Assembly: GCF_025244925.1 (NCBI RefSeq)
Contig: NZ_CP104275.1
Location: 1,364,001 to 1,428,000, forward strand
Length of the DNA: 64,000 nucleotides
Direction: 5' to 3'
DNA from: Arthrobacter zhaoxinii
Lineage (GTDB): Bacteria; Actinomycetota; Actinomycetes; Actinomycetales; Micrococcaceae
The translations under genes and the position numbers were made by a program. How positions within the stretch are numbered: position 1 is the stretch's first letter; every line of letters begins with the position of its first letter. Positions 35,617-46,703 of this stretch are shown one piece after another. A model generated the notes under the pieces. It searched no databases. It worked only from the letters and a program-made list of their open reading frames with translations, and had not been told where the DNA came from.

Positions 35617-36999
35617 CTAACCGTGAAGGGGCTTGCCGGCAAGTGCCATAGCGGCTTCGCCGATCGCCTCGTTCTGCGTCGGGTGGCCGTGGATCAGGCT
35701 GGCAATATCCTCAGGGTACGCCTCCCAGTTGACGATCAGCTGGGCTTCACCGATCTGCTCGCCGATACGGCCGCCGATCATGTGCACACCCACGATGGGG
35801 CCGTCCTTCTCGCGGACCATCTTGATGAGGCCGGAGGAACCGAGGATGGAGGTCTTGCCGTTGCCGGCCAGGTTGTATTCCTGGACCTGGACGTTCTCGG
35901 CGCCCAGCTTGTCCTTGGCCTTGGCTTCGGTCAGGCCGACGGAGGCGATTTCCGGCTCGCAGTAGGTGACCTTGGGGATGTTGACGTCGTCAACCACAAC
36001 GGGCTTCAGGCCGGCGATTTCTTCGGCAACGAAGATGCCCTGCTGGAAACCGCGGTGGGCCAGCTGCAGGCCGGGAACAATGTCGCCCACGGCGTAGATG
36101 TTGCCGACGCCGGTGTGCAGGCGGTCGTTGGTGATGACGAAGCCGCGGTCCATGGTCAGGCCGGCTTCTTCGTAGCCCAGGTTGGCGGTGACGGGGCCGC
36201 GGCCCACGGCGACGAGCAGCAGGTCGGCTTCGAAGGTCTTTCCGTCGGCCAGCGTGACGACGACGCCGTCGTCGTTCTGCTGGACGTTGTCGAAGAAGAT
36301 GCCGGTGCTGAACTTGATGCCGCGCTTCTTGTACGCGCGCTCCAGCTGCTTAATGATGGCTGCGTCTTCGTTGGGGACCAGGGAGGGCAGGCCCTCGACG
36401 ATGGTGACGTCCACGCCGAAGGAGTTCCAGACCGAGGCGAATTCGACGCCGATGACGCCGCCGCCGAGGATGACCGCGCTCTTGGGCACGGTGTCCATCT
36501 TCAGGGCCTGGTCGGAGGTGATGACCTTGCCGCCGATTTCCAGGCCCGGCAGTGAACGGGAGTAGGAGCCGGTGGCCAGGATGATGTTCTTGCCGGTGTA
36601 GGTCTCGCCGTTGACCTCGATGGTCTTCTCGCTGGTGAGCTTGCCTTCGCCCTCGATGACGGTGATGCCCTTGGACTTGATCAGGCCCTGCAGGCCGCGG
36701 AACTTGCCCGCAATGATGTTGTCCTTGTAGGCGTTCACGGCAGTCATGTCGATGGAGTCGAAGGTGGCGTTGATGCCGTACTTCGAGGCCGTCTTGGCAT
36801 TCTCTGCGATTTCCGCGGAGTGCAGGAGCGCCTTGGTGGGGATGCAGCCGTTGTGCAGGCAGGTCCCGCCCAGCTTCCCCTTTTCAATCAGACCTACGGA
36901 GAATCCCAGCTCCACGGAGCGCAGTGCCGCGGCGTAGCCGCCGCTGCCTCCGCCGAGGATCAGGATGTCGAACTCTTGCGCAGCTGCCTTATCGGCCAC
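35617..36999 (-). CDS. lpdA: Dihydrolipoyl dehydrogenase (E3)
   Basis: A 460-residue FAD/NAD flavoenzyme that reoxidises dihydrolipoyl groups of E2. It has the FAD motif ILGGGSGGYAAAL, the redox disulfide GGTCLHNGCIPTKALLH, the NAD motif ILGGGVIGVEFAS and the C-terminal His-Glu in HGHPTQNEAIGEA. GTG at 36999 with GAGGGAG upstream was chosen; the frame is open 52 more codons without similarity. The sucB start is 123 bases downstream. Confidence 0.95.
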   Translation of the reverse strand: MADKAAAQEFDILILGGGSGGYAAALRSVELGFSVGLIEKGKLGGTCLHNGCIPTKALLHSAEIAENAKTASKYGINATFDSIDMTAVNAYKDNIIAGKFRGLQGLIKSKGITVIEGEGKLTSEKTIEVNGETYTGKNIILATGSYSRSLPGLEIGGKVITSDQALKMDTVPKSAVILGGGVIGVEFASVWNSFGVDVTIVEGLPSLVPNEDAAIIKQLERAYKKRGIKFSTGIFFDNVQQNDDGVVVTLADGKTFEADLLLVAVGRGPVTANLGYEEAGLTMDRGFVITNDRLHTGVGNIYAVGDIVPGLQLAHRGFQQGIFVAEEIAGLKPVVVDDVNIPKVTYCEPEIASVGLTEAKAKDKLGAENVQVQEYNLAGNGKTSILGSSGLIKMVREKDGPIVGVHMIGGRIGEQIGEAQLIVNWEAYPEDIASLIHGHPTQNEAIGEAAMALAGKPLHG

Positions 37000-37161
37000 T
37001 TGGACGCTCCCTCGCGTTTTCGTTGGACGCGCCCATGCGCGCCGGTGAGTTATTGGGCGTTTGTGATCAGTCCTCACCCTATCGCCCCCCACCACCGGCA
37101 TCCACTTGAACACAGGCGGTAGGGGGCGAAGTGTAATGAGAAACACCTGCCACAAGCGTCA

Positions 37162-37178
37162 GTTCCGTTTCACGGAAC
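37162..37178. repeat. Short perfect inverted repeat after pepA
   Basis: GTTCCGT-TTC-ACGGAAC sits between pepA and lpd. It could be a weak terminator for pepA or an operator for lpd. Confidence 0.35.
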
Positions 37179-37189
37179 CGTTTTGGATG

Positions 37190-38719
37190 CTATGAGGCGC
37201 GCGCCACGACGTCTTCGGCGTAGGCCACCAGCGTACGGACGGCGACGCCGGTGCCTTCCTTGGGCGTGTAGCCGTAGGGGGAGCCGTCGTTGAAGGCCGG
37301 CCCGGCAATGTCCAGGTGTGCCCACGGGATCTTGGTGCCGTTGATTTCGCCGACGAATTCCTGCAGGAAGGTGGCAGCGGTCATCATGCCGCCGAAACGC
37401 TCGCCGTGGTTGGCGATGTCGGCCACCTGGGAATCCAGGCTGGCCCGCAGCTCCTCGGGAATCGGCATCGGCCAGAACAGCTCGCCGGCGCGGTCCGCTG
37501 CCGCCTTCACGGCATCCCGGACTCCTTCTTCACCCATGACGGCGGACACGCGGTTGCCGAGGGCGATCATCTGGGCGCCGGTCAGGGTAGCGACGTCGAT
37601 GATGACGTCGGGGGCTTCCTCGCTGGCGGCGACCAGGCCGTCAGCCATGACCAGCCGGCCTTCGGCGTCGGTGTTCAGGACCTCAACCGTGCGGCCGCCG
37701 TAGGTGGTCATCACGTCGGAGGGGCGCTGGGCGGTGCCGGAGGGCATGTTCTCGGCAATGCACAGCCAGGACGTCACCTTGACGGGCAGGCCCAGTTCCG
37801 CGATGGCGAGCAGGGCGTTCAGGACGACGGCGGCGCCGCCCATGTCCGATTTCATGGCCTGCATGCCGGCAGCGGGCTTCAGGGACAGTCCGCCGGAATC
37901 AAAGGTGATGCCCTTGCCGACGAGGGCCAGCGTGGCCTTGGGACGCGCCGGCGCGTATTCAAGCTTGACCAGGCGCGGGGGGCGGGCCGAGCCCTTGCCC
38001 ACACCGAGGATCCCGCCGAAGCCTTCGCGCTCGAGCTTCTTCTCATCCATGACGGTGACCTTCACGGGCAGCGCCTTGGCCAGGTCCTTGGCGGCGGCTG
38101 CGAAGGTCTCCGGGTACAGGTGGCTCGGCGGCTGGTTGACCAGGGTACGGGTCGCATTAACGGCCCGGCCGAGAATGCGGGCGCGCTCGAGGGCGGGCTT
38201 CAGGGCCTTCTCGTCGGCGGCTGCAGTAATAACGGTGATCTCGGAGACCGGGGCGGGAACCTTGCCGGCGGTCGCGGCGCTGCGGTGTTCGGTGAAGCTA
38301 TAGGCGCCGAGCAGGGCACCCTCGGCGACGGCGGCGGCGTCGGCCACGGTGCCGGCCGGCAGTGCCAGGGCGACCGATGCGGTGCCGGCGATCTGGCGGA
38401 CGGCCGATCCGGCGGCGCGGCGCAGGGCTTCCTCGGTCAGGGCGACCCCGGCCGAAACCTTGCCCAGGCCGGTAAGGACCAGCATGTCGGCGTCGGCCTC
38501 GGGCAGGCCCGGCAGGCGGTGGACTTCATCGGCGGCACCTGTGACGCCGAGCAGCGGCAGCGAAGCAGCCAGGGCAGCAGAGGCCTTGGGCGAAAGCGGG
38601 CTTTCGACGAGGACGGGACCGTCGGGGGTCTGGCCGACGCCGATCACGAGGGCGCTGGCGGCAACCTTCCGCCCGTCCCTGGATACTGCCGACAGGCTGG
38701 GTTCACTGGCTTTGTTCAC
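37190..38719 (-). CDS. pepA: Leucyl aminopeptidase (M17 family)
   Basis: A 509-residue two-metal aminopeptidase. The C-terminal catalytic half has GKGITFDSGGLSLKPA, MKSDMGGAAVVL, the signature NTDAEGRLVMADGL (about 340-353) and a closing WAHLDIAGPA. Metal ligands Lys, Asp, Asp and Glu are present. The GTG start is at 38719. Position next to lpd/sucB matches other actinobacteria. It may complete digestion of tricorn products, which is inference. Confidence 0.95.
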   Translation of the reverse strand: MNKASEPSLSAVSRDGRKVAASALVIGVGQTPDGPVLVESPLSPKASAALAASLPLLGVTGAADEVHRLPGLPEADADMLVLTGLGKVSAGVALTEEALRRAAGSAVRQIAGTASVALALPAGTVADAAAVAEGALLGAYSFTEHRSAATAGKVPAPVSEITVITAAADEKALKPALERARILGRAVNATRTLVNQPPSHLYPETFAAAAKDLAKALPVKVTVMDEKKLEREGFGGILGVGKGSARPPRLVKLEYAPARPKATLALVGKGITFDSGGLSLKPAAGMQAMKSDMGGAAVVLNALLAIAELGLPVKVTSWLCIAENMPSGTAQRPSDVMTTYGGRTVEVLNTDAEGRLVMADGLVAASEEAPDVIIDVATLTGAQMIALGNRVSAVMGEEGVRDAVKAAADRAGELFWPMPIPEELRASLDSQVADIANHGERFGGMMTAATFLQEFVGEINGTKIPWAHLDIAGPAFNDGSPYGYTPKEGTGVAVRTLVAYAEDVVARAS

Positions 38720-38972
38720 GAAGCTGCTTCCTCACGTTTCTGTGTTGCTTTGCGCTTATTCCACCGATCGTAGTCTGAAGAACGCCCGCACGCCGCAACG
38801 TTGCGCCCGGTCCTGCATCCGCCGGGCCCCTTCGTGCCCGGCCCCGGAATGAAACACACGTGTCCGGGCGTTTACCCTTGAAGAAGGGCACAGCAGCGGT
38901 CAGCAGCAGCCGAACACCGGCGGACACCGTCCTGTGCCGAGAGCGCACGTGAGTTCCCGGAAGGGGTAAGAC

Positions 38973-40043
38973 ATGCTTGATCCGTTGACCCTGTTTAATC
39001 TGAATCCTGAGGTCGCGGAATCCGGGGACCTGTCCGGCCTGAAGCTCCTTGCCGGTTTCACCGGCTTTGCCGAAGCCGGCCACGTGGTCAGCCAGATCCG
39101 GGATGAGCTCTTCGATGCCCTCGACCATGACCTGGTGGCCACGTTCGACGCGGACCAGCTGATTGACTACCGCACCCGCCGGCCGCAGATTTCCTTTATC
39201 GAGGACCACCTCAGCGACTACGAGCCGCCGCGGCTCGAACTGCACCGGATGTACGACGGGCTGGGGGAGCCGTTCCTGTTCCTGACGGGCTTTGAACCCG
39301 ACCTGCAGTGGGAGCGCTTCACGGCGGCCGTGCTGCACCTGGTGAAGGCCTTCGACGTTTCCCTGGTCTGCTGGGTCCACTCGATTCCCATGCCTGTCCC
39401 GCACACCCGGCCCATCGGCGTGACGACGCACGGCAACCGGCCCGACCTGGTGGAGGGGATCAGTTCCTGGACCCCGATCGCCCAGGTCCAGGCCGCCGTC
39501 GGTCACGTCCTGGAGGTGCGGCTCGTGGAGGCCGGGGTCGACGTCGTCGGTCACGTGGTGCACGTACCGCACTACCTGGCCGAGGCTGAGTTCCCGCCCG
39601 CCGCCGTCGCCGGACTCGAGTACCTCGGTGCCGCAGCGTCACTGGTGCTGCCGACCGACCGGCTGCGTGAAGCGGGCCGCGACGTGGAGCGCCAGATCAC
39701 CGAACAGGTGGACGCTTCCGCAGAGGTCAAGGGCGTCGTGACCACGCTGGAGAAGCGTTACGACCAATACACCGAAAGCACAGTCCGGCGTTCCCTGCTG
39801 GTCAAGGGCAACGACGAACTCGCGGATGCCGAGGAAATCGGCGCCGCGGTGGAGGCCTACCTGGCCAGCCCGCAGGCCGAAGAGGAATCCGAGGCACTGT
39901 GGCCGGAAACCCAGCAGGCAGCCGGGCCCGACAGCAGCGAACCGAGCGAAAACGCGGATCAGGAGAATGCACCACATGCCACCGAGGGCACGGCTGAGGG
40001 CCACGGCAGCGACGACGGGAACGAACGGCCCGGGGCGGCCTAA
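38973..40043 (+). CDS. PAC2 family protein
   Basis: A 356-residue soluble protein of the PAC2 (proteasome assembly chaperone 2-like) family. It has LAGFTGFAEAGHVVSQ near the start, QISFIEDHLSDYEPPRLELH, GEPFLFLTGFEPDLQWERF and VCWVHSIPMPVPHTRPIGVTT. The C-terminal about 65 residues are acidic and low-complexity. The exact role in actinobacteria is not established. GGAAGGGG before the ATG supports the start. A 10-bp inverted repeat (40027-40054) spans the stop. Confidence 0.85.
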   Translation: MLDPLTLFNLNPEVAESGDLSGLKLLAGFTGFAEAGHVVSQIRDELFDALDHDLVATFDADQLIDYRTRRPQISFIEDHLSDYEPPRLELHRMYDGLGEPFLFLTGFEPDLQWERFTAAVLHLVKAFDVSLVCWVHSIPMPVPHTRPIGVTTHGNRPDLVEGISSWTPIAQVQAAVGHVLEVRLVEAGVDVVGHVVHVPHYLAEAEFPPAAVAGLEYLGAAASLVLPTDRLREAGRDVERQITEQVDASAEVKGVVTTLEKRYDQYTESTVRRSLLVKGNDELADAEEIGAAVEAYLASPQAEEESEALWPETQQAAGPDSSEPSENADQENAPHATEGTAEGHGSDDGNERPGAA

Positions 40044-40054
40044 AGCCCCGGGCC
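40027..40054 (+). terminator. Possible hairpin at the PAC2 gene stop
   Basis: GGCCCGGGGC (40027-40036) is exactly complementary to GCCCCGGGCC (40045-40054); the TAA stop lies in the loop. There is no T run, and it may be a weak terminator or chance GC pairing. Confidence 0.35.
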
Positions 40055-40082
40055 GCCGCCCCTGTCCGGGGCAGGTCTGCCG

Positions 40083-41420
40083 ATGAACGGAACCCGTGCC
40101 TGGATCGTCTGGGGTGTCGGCGTTTTCGCCTATCTGGTCGCGGTCACGCAGCGCACCTCGTTTGGCGTGGCAGGTATCGAAGCCACCGAGCGCTTCTCCG
40201 CCACCGCATCGGTCCTGTCCATCTTCACCGTGGTTCAGCTGCTGGTGTACGCCGGACTGCAGATACCCGTAGGCGTGCTGGTGGACCGTTTCGGTCCCCG
40301 ACTGCTGATCGCGGGGGGAGCGGCACTGATGTTCGCGGGGCAGTTCCAGCTGGCCACTGCCGAATCCGTCGGCGCCGGCATCCTGGGACGCTCGCTGGTG
40401 GGTGCCGGGGATGCGCTGACCTTCATCTCGGTGCTTCGGCTGCTTCCGGCCTGGTTCTCCGGCCGGAAGATTCCCGTCCTGACCCAGTACACCGGCATCG
40501 TCGGCCAGCTGGGGCAGATTGTCAGCGCGATTCCGTTCGCCTTCGTGCTGCACCGGTTCGGCTGGAGTCCGGCCTTTCTTTCGGCTGCGTCCCTGTCACT
40601 GCTGTCGCTCGTCCTGGTCCTTGCCTGCGTGCGGAACCGGCCCCACGGCGGCGAGGCGCCGGTGCCGCTTCCGCTGCGGCAGACCGGCACCTCCCTGGCG
40701 GAGGCCTTCGCCCAGCCCGGAACCCGGCTGGGGATGTGGACCCACTACACCGTCCAGTTCCCCGGCACGGTGTTCGTGATGATGTGGGGGTTCCCCTATC
40801 TCGTCAGCGCGGAAGGCGTGTCCTCGGCCGTCGCCTCCGGGCTGATGACCTATTTCGTTGTGGTCGGCATTATCTGCGGTCCCTGGATGGGTTCGTGGGT
40901 GGGCCGGCACCCGCTGCGCCGGTCCACCATGGTGCTGCTGATCGCCGCAGCAATGGCCGCGGGGTGGGCGGCCGTGCTGCTCTACCCCGGACCGGCCCCG
41001 CTGTGGCTGCTGGTCCTCCTGGTGACGCTGCTCGCCGTCGGCGGTCCGGGATCCATGATCGGCTTCGACTTCGCCCGGACGTACAACCCCAGCTCCCGGC
41101 TGGGCACCGCCACCGGAATCGTGAACATCGGCGGCTTTATTGCCTCACTGGTCAGCATGTACCTGATCGGCGTGGTGCTGGACGTGCTGAACAACAGCGG
41201 TTTCTCCGGCGGCAACCTCTACGCCCTGGGCTCGTTCCGGATTGCCCTGTCGGTGCAGTTCGCCGTCATGGCGGTGGGCGTCGTGGGTATCCTGCGCACC
41301 CGCGGGCAGATCCGCGCACGGCTGGCCGACGAAGGATCTCCGCTGCCGCCGCTCCGTGCCGCCCTGGCCCGTGAGCGGCAGCGGCGCCGGGAGGAACGCG
41401 GCGGGCCGGGAACCCCGTAG
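40083..41420 (+). CDS. MFS transporter
   Basis: A 445-residue major facilitator protein with about 12 hydrophobic helices. The loop 2-3 motif appears as PVGVLVDRFGPRLLI. It begins VWGVGVFAYLVAVTQRTSFGVAG, a phrase found in MFS proteins of the nitrate/sugar-phosphate-like group. The last 35 residues are basic and cytoplasmic (RERQRRREERGG). The substrate is unknown. Confidence 0.85.
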   Translation: MNGTRAWIVWGVGVFAYLVAVTQRTSFGVAGIEATERFSATASVLSIFTVVQLLVYAGLQIPVGVLVDRFGPRLLIAGGAALMFAGQFQLATAESVGAGILGRSLVGAGDALTFISVLRLLPAWFSGRKIPVLTQYTGIVGQLGQIVSAIPFAFVLHRFGWSPAFLSAASLSLLSLVLVLACVRNRPHGGEAPVPLPLRQTGTSLAEAFAQPGTRLGMWTHYTVQFPGTVFVMMWGFPYLVSAEGVSSAVASGLMTYFVVVGIICGPWMGSWVGRHPLRRSTMVLLIAAAMAAGWAAVLLYPGPAPLWLLVLLVTLLAVGGPGSMIGFDFARTYNPSSRLGTATGIVNIGGFIASLVSMYLIGVVLDVLNNSGFSGGNLYALGSFRIALSVQFAVMAVGVVGILRTRGQIRARLADEGSPLPPLRAALARERQRRREERGGPGTP

Positions 41421-41511
41421 CTCTCCGCCGCCGGTGCCGGCGTCGCCCCCGGCGGTGCGCCCGGTGCCGGCACTCTTGACCCTCCGCGGCACCGCCGCCA
41501 CAATTGTCGGC

Positions 41512-42270
41512 ATGACCAGGGCGCAGCTGCCCACCGGCACAGTGGTAAGCGTGAACGGACTCGCCAAATCCTTTCGGAAGGTCGCGGCCCTCGAAGACGT
41601 AACGTTTTCCATTGAGGCCAATGAAGCCTTCGGAATCCTCGGTCCCAACGGGGCCGGCAAAACCACCACAGTGGAGTGCGTTGCCGGCACGCTGCGGCCC
41701 GACGCCGGCCGGGTCACGGTCCTCGGGGTGGATCCTGCGGAGGACAGAGAAACGGTGCGCGGGCGCGTGGGCTATCAGCTTCAGGCCGCCGCACTGCCTC
41801 CGGCCCTGCGGGTGGAGGAGGCCCTGCGCCTCTTTGCCGCCTTTTATCCCGAGCCTGCGGACGTGCCGGACCTGCTGCGGACCGTCGGGCTCGATCAACA
41901 CCGAAAACGCCCCTTCGGCAAGCTTTCCGGGGGCCAGAAGCAGCGGCTTTCCATTGCCCTCGCGCTCGTAGGGAACCCCGACGTCGTCGTTTTCGATGAG
42001 CTGACCACGGGGCTGGACCCCCAGGGCCGGCGTGACGTCCGGCAGCTGATCCAGCAGGTGAAGGATGAAGGCATCACGGTAGTGCTCGTCACGCACTACC
42101 TGGACGACGTCGAGCGACTGTGCGACCGCCTGGCAATTATCGACGCCGGCCGGACGCGCTTCGTGGGCACCACGGCGGAACTGCTGGCCGTCTCCGGCAC
42201 GGGTACCGGTGGGCCCGGCGGCCTCGAGGACGCCTATCTGGCCTTCATCGAGCAGACGACAGCCGACTGA
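41512..42270 (+). CDS. ABC-2 type exporter ATP-binding protein
   Basis: A 252-residue ATPase with Walker A LGPNGAGKTTTVE, Q-loop VGYQLQAAALPP, signature [14 protein letters not shown], Walker B VVVFDELTTGLDPQGR and switch VLVTHYLDD. It pairs with the permease that follows by 9 bases. The ATG at 41512 was chosen because conserved sequence begins a few residues later; the frame is open a further 90 codons upstream into the MFS gene. Substrate (drug, peptide or lipid) is unknown. Confidence 0.92.
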   Translation: MTRAQLPTGTVVSVNGLAKSFRKVAALEDVTFSIEANEAFGILGPNGAGKTTTVECVAGTLRPDAGRVTVLGVDPAEDRETVRGRVGYQLQAAALPPALRVEEALRLFAAFYPEPADVPDLLRTVGLDQHRKRPFGKLSGGQKQRLSIALALVGNPDVVVFDELTTGLDPQGRRDVRQLIQQVKDEGITVVLVTHYLDDVERLCDRLAIIDAGRTRFVGTTAELLAVSGTGTGGPGGLEDAYLAFIEQTTAD

Positions 42271-42279
42271 GGGGGAAGC

Positions 42280-43035
42280 ATGCGGGCGCTGGGAGCCTTG
42301 ACTCGCACTGAAGCAGCACTGTACCTGCGTAACCCGCTGAGCGTTTTCATGGCACTGGTGCTGTCCTCGGCGATCCTGCTGCTGCAGGGTTTCGTTATTC
42401 CTGGCACCAGGGCCCCGCTGGGCGGCACCGATCCCGTCTATGCAGCCCTGCGCCCCATCGATCTTCTCGTGCCGCTGTCCATTGCGGTGGCCTTGGCCAG
42501 CGTGGCGGTCACCAACTATCCGTCCGCCATCAGCGGCTACCGGGAGAGCGGGGTCCTGCGCCGCCTGGGCGTGACACCCGTGGGGGCACACCGCATCCTT
42601 TTTGCCCAGTGGATCGTCAGCGCCGTGTCGCTCGCCGTGGCGGTGACGGTCACCGTCCTGTTGGCCCGAGTCGCCTTTTCCAGCCGGATGCCCGGCAGCG
42701 GGACACTGGTGGTCCTTGTGCTCCTCTTCGGTGCTGCCGCCATGATGGCCGTGGGATCGCTCATCGCCGCCCTCGCCGGGACCGCCCAGAATGCCTACGC
42801 CATCGGGTTCCTGGTTTTCATGGTGTGCATGTTCAGCGCCGGACTGTGGACGCCGGGACCGCTAATGCCGGAGGGGGTCCGGCAGGTCGCCGCCTTCACC
42901 CCGCTCGGTGCCATGACCCAGGCACTCACCGCCGCCTGGTACGGAGGGGCAGTCACAGCCGCTCCCTTTGCCGTCATGCTCGGCTGGACGGTAAGTTGCG
43001 CCGTGGTGGCCGCGAGGGTTTTCCGCTGGAAATGA
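42280..43035 (+). CDS. ABC-2 type exporter permease
   Basis: A 251-residue membrane protein with six helices of the ABC-2 (DrrB-like) type. AISGYRESGVLRRLGVTPVG is the typical cytoplasmic motif between helices 2 and 3, and MLEGV-like regions after AGLWTPGPLMPEGVRQVA end the fifth helix. It is coupled to the ATPase in front of it. Confidence 0.9.
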   Translation: MRALGALTRTEAALYLRNPLSVFMALVLSSAILLLQGFVIPGTRAPLGGTDPVYAALRPIDLLVPLSIAVALASVAVTNYPSAISGYRESGVLRRLGVTPVGAHRILFAQWIVSAVSLAVAVTVTVLLARVAFSSRMPGSGTLVVLVLLFGAAAMMAVGSLIAALAGTAQNAYAIGFLVFMVCMFSAGLWTPGPLMPEGVRQVAAFTPLGAMTQALTAAWYGGAVTAAPFAVMLGWTVSCAVVAARVFRWK

Positions 43036-43161
43036 CTCCGGCGGGCTGCCGGGGATCACTCGTCCTCCACCACCCGCGGACGCGGCGGTCCGGGCTGCGG
43101 CGGATGCACAGGTATCGGTCCGGATCTGCGGCGAAGACAGGTGCCCGCGGACCCTTGTGGC

Positions 43162-44412
43162 ATGAGCACAGAACCGGCCGACGGCACCCCGCGCAATCCC
43201 TACCGCGTCAGCGCTCCGGCAGACATCCTCAGCCTGATTCCCCATACCCTGGGCTTTGAGCCCCGCGAGTCCCTGGTGCTGATGGCGCTGTGCGGAGGCC
43301 GGCTGGGAGCGACGCTTCGCCTTGACCTTCCCCACTGGCCGGCGGCCAAAGCGGGAACCGCCGCGTATGCAGCCACCGCCCGCCGGTTCCTGACCTCTGA
43401 TGCCGAGGCCGACGGTGTCCTCCTGGCGATGTACACGGAGGCACCCTGGGAGAACCCGGCACACCCGCCGTACCGGCAGCTGGTCCGGAAGCTGGAGAAG
43501 GAACTGGCCGCGGCAGGCATCCCGCTGCAGGACGGCTGGCTGGTCGGCGCCCGGACCTGGCGGGACTATTTCTGCGTCCGGCCGGACTGCTGCCCCTGGC
43601 CGGGGGCTCCGCGGTCGCAGATAGCGGACAGCATGCTCAACACGGAGCTGGTGTATCGGGGGAGTGCGTTCGCCGCGACACTCGAGCGGGCGGTGCGGGA
43701 CTCCTTCCCGGAGCAATGGCCGAACCGGCGGGAGGTAGGCAGCGAACAGGCACGCTTTGCCGGCGTGCTGGCCGGGCGCTGGTGTGAGCGGGACCAGTTC
43801 CGGCACTCAATCCGGCTGTGGACCGAGTGCTTCTCCGGAGGAGGGGATCGGCTGCGCCGCGATGCCGAATGCGCAGGATTCCTCCTGGCCAGCCTCGGCG
43901 ACCGGGGAATCCGGGATGCCCTGCTGGTCCTGGCCGCTGTGGGCGAAGCGGCAGCGGTGGACGGCGCCGAAGCCAACGGCATGGTCCGCCCGCAGCTGCA
44001 CCCCCTGGTCCTGCCCGGGGCTGCCGGCCCGCCCGCCGGGGAGTCCTCGGTGGTCCCGCTGATGCCGCGGGCGCGGCGGCAGTCTTCCGCCGCGGCGGAT
44101 TTCCGCAGCATCCTGGTGGGCCGGGGTGCCGGCGCCCCGGACTGGACCCTGCTGGACCGGGCTCACGCGGTGTTCACCGACCTCGTCCCGGTGGCCGGCG
44201 GTGATTCCAAGGCCGCCCTGCTTTCGCTGCTGGCCTGGATGGAGTGGGCCAGGGGACGGGGGTCCCGGGCGCAGATCTACCTGCAGTACGCGGTCGAGGC
44301 CAGCCCCGGCTACCGCCTGGCGCACCTGCTGCGGGAGCTGCTCGGCACCGGAATCCTTCCGGACTGGTCCCGCTCGCGCGGCGGCTCCTGGCCGGGCATT
44401 CCGGACGACTGA
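43162..44412 (+). CDS. DUF4192 family protein
   Basis: A 416-residue soluble protein beginning with the DUF4192 hallmark YRVSAPADILSLIPHTLGF, followed by RESLVLMALCGGRLGATLRLD. DGWLVGARTWRDYFC and a late domain rich in helices with WMEWARGRGSRAQIYL follow. The family is widespread in actinobacteria near the sigma factor gene; its function is unknown. The ATG at 43162 was preferred to a GTG seven codons earlier. Confidence 0.85.
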   Translation: MSTEPADGTPRNPYRVSAPADILSLIPHTLGFEPRESLVLMALCGGRLGATLRLDLPHWPAAKAGTAAYAATARRFLTSDAEADGVLLAMYTEAPWENPAHPPYRQLVRKLEKELAAAGIPLQDGWLVGARTWRDYFCVRPDCCPWPGAPRSQIADSMLNTELVYRGSAFAATLERAVRDSFPEQWPNRREVGSEQARFAGVLAGRWCERDQFRHSIRLWTECFSGGGDRLRRDAECAGFLLASLGDRGIRDALLVLAAVGEAAAVDGAEANGMVRPQLHPLVLPGAAGPPAGESSVVPLMPRARRQSSAAADFRSILVGRGAGAPDWTLLDRAHAVFTDLVPVAGGDSKAALLSLLAWMEWARGRGSRAQIYLQYAVEASPGYRLAHLLRELLGTGILPDWSRSRGGSWPGIPDD

Positions 44413-44679
44413 CCCGCGGAGACCGTCCGCCGCACGGCCTGCGCCTTGCTGTGGAGAAACGGAAAACGTGCGACAATGGGAACCGAGACCCGGTCGGGTT
44501 CGTGTATCAAGTGTCCTTTGAACTGCCGGTCCCTGTGACCAGCGGAACAAAACACCGGCACGGTGTGTTCTATTAGGACATGCCAAGCCGAGCACTTGGA
44601 AATAAGCACGGACTTGACAGGGTCATAGTGGTGTTGCCCCCAATGGCGGTGCCACAACCCGCCGTATGAAAGGTTTTCT

Positions 44680-45969
<1,290 letters not shown>

Positions 45970-45992
45970 GCACCTGCCGGCAGGTCGAACGA

Positions 45993-46028
45993 ACAGCACC
46001 CCGTCCGCTTCCGCGGGCGGGGTGCTGT
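45993..46028 (+). terminator. Terminator-like hairpin after sigA
   Basis: Sixteen-base arms (45993-46008, 46013-46028; one G-T wobble) with a TTCC loop begin 24 bases after the sigA stop. There is no T run. Confidence 0.65.
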
Positions 46029-46039
46029 TGTCTGCCGCA

Positions 46040-46077
46040 GCGCTGTTGGAGGACGGCAGCGTTGTTGGAGGACGGCA
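46040..46077. repeat. Tandem 19-bp duplication downstream of sigA
   Basis: Two adjacent copies (46040-46058 and 46059-46077) differ at one base. Confidence 0.6.
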
Positions 46078-46130
46078 CAGCCCGTTGATGCGGTGCAGGG
46101 CGTCGTCGACGCCGGCCGACCCGCCGGCGC

Positions 46131-46170
46131 AAAAAAAGAAGTCCCCTTCCGACCCGGAAGGGGACTTCTT
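46131..46170 (-). terminator. Rho-independent terminator of the DUF7455 gene
   Basis: Fifteen-bp perfect arms (46136-46150 and 46156-46170) with a 5-base loop are followed on the minus strand by a run of T (plus-strand A run at 46131-46137). Confidence 0.85.
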
Positions 46171-46241
46171 CAAGCTTGGTACGCTGCGCCGCCGCCGGAC
46201 TTTACTCCGTGGCGCCGCAGACCGCGCAGGCGACTGCGTGT

Positions 46242-46463
46242 TTACTCTGCGGAGACGGGTGCCTTCTCGTTCAGGCGTGACGTCTCATCCTGCCATTCCG
46301 AAGTGAGCGGACGGAGGTTTGCCTCCACCGCGCGGGCGTGGTGCCCGCAGAAAAGCAGTTCCCCACCGGAGGATTCCAGTACGGCACGTACGTAGGCCTG
46401 TGCGCCGCAACGGTCGCAGCGGTCCAGGCTGTTCAGCTCACGGGTTGCTACTGCTGCTGTCAT
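46242..46463 (-). CDS. DUF7455 small zinc-ribbon protein
   Basis: A 73-residue protein with a two-knuckle metal site: CDRCGAQAY near residues 14-22 and LFCGHHAR near 35-42. It matches a small conserved protein (DUF7455) found next to the sigA gene in actinobacteria. The frame is open 36 codons upstream, but ATG at 46463 has GAGGAGG 7 bases before it. It has its own terminator and is divergent from parE. Confidence 0.85.
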   Translation of the reverse strand: MTAAVATRELNSLDRCDRCGAQAYVRAVLESSGGELLFCGHHARAVEANLRPLTSEWQDETSRLNEKAPVSAE

Positions 46464-46703
46464 GAGTTGCCTCCTCAAGGGGTGTTGATACTTTATATAA
46501 CCACCTTTGACACCCACTCCCGCGCAGGAGGGTCCGCCTTTCGCTCTACGCGTAGGAAACCGGCGCGGCACCTGTGGGCAGTCTCACGCAGCTGAGTCGT
46601 TGAGCGGAAGTGTCACCGCCTGGGATTAACCTTGAAGGAGTCCCTGATTGTTCCCGGATATCTCTACCGGCAAAACGGCCGGCACCAAGGAGTTTCAACG
46701 CAC

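Noticed and set aside
44614..44642. TTGACA upstream of sigA as part of a standard promoter
   Set aside because: The -35 hexamer is perfect, but no -10 lies at 16-18 bases, so the promoter was not annotated.
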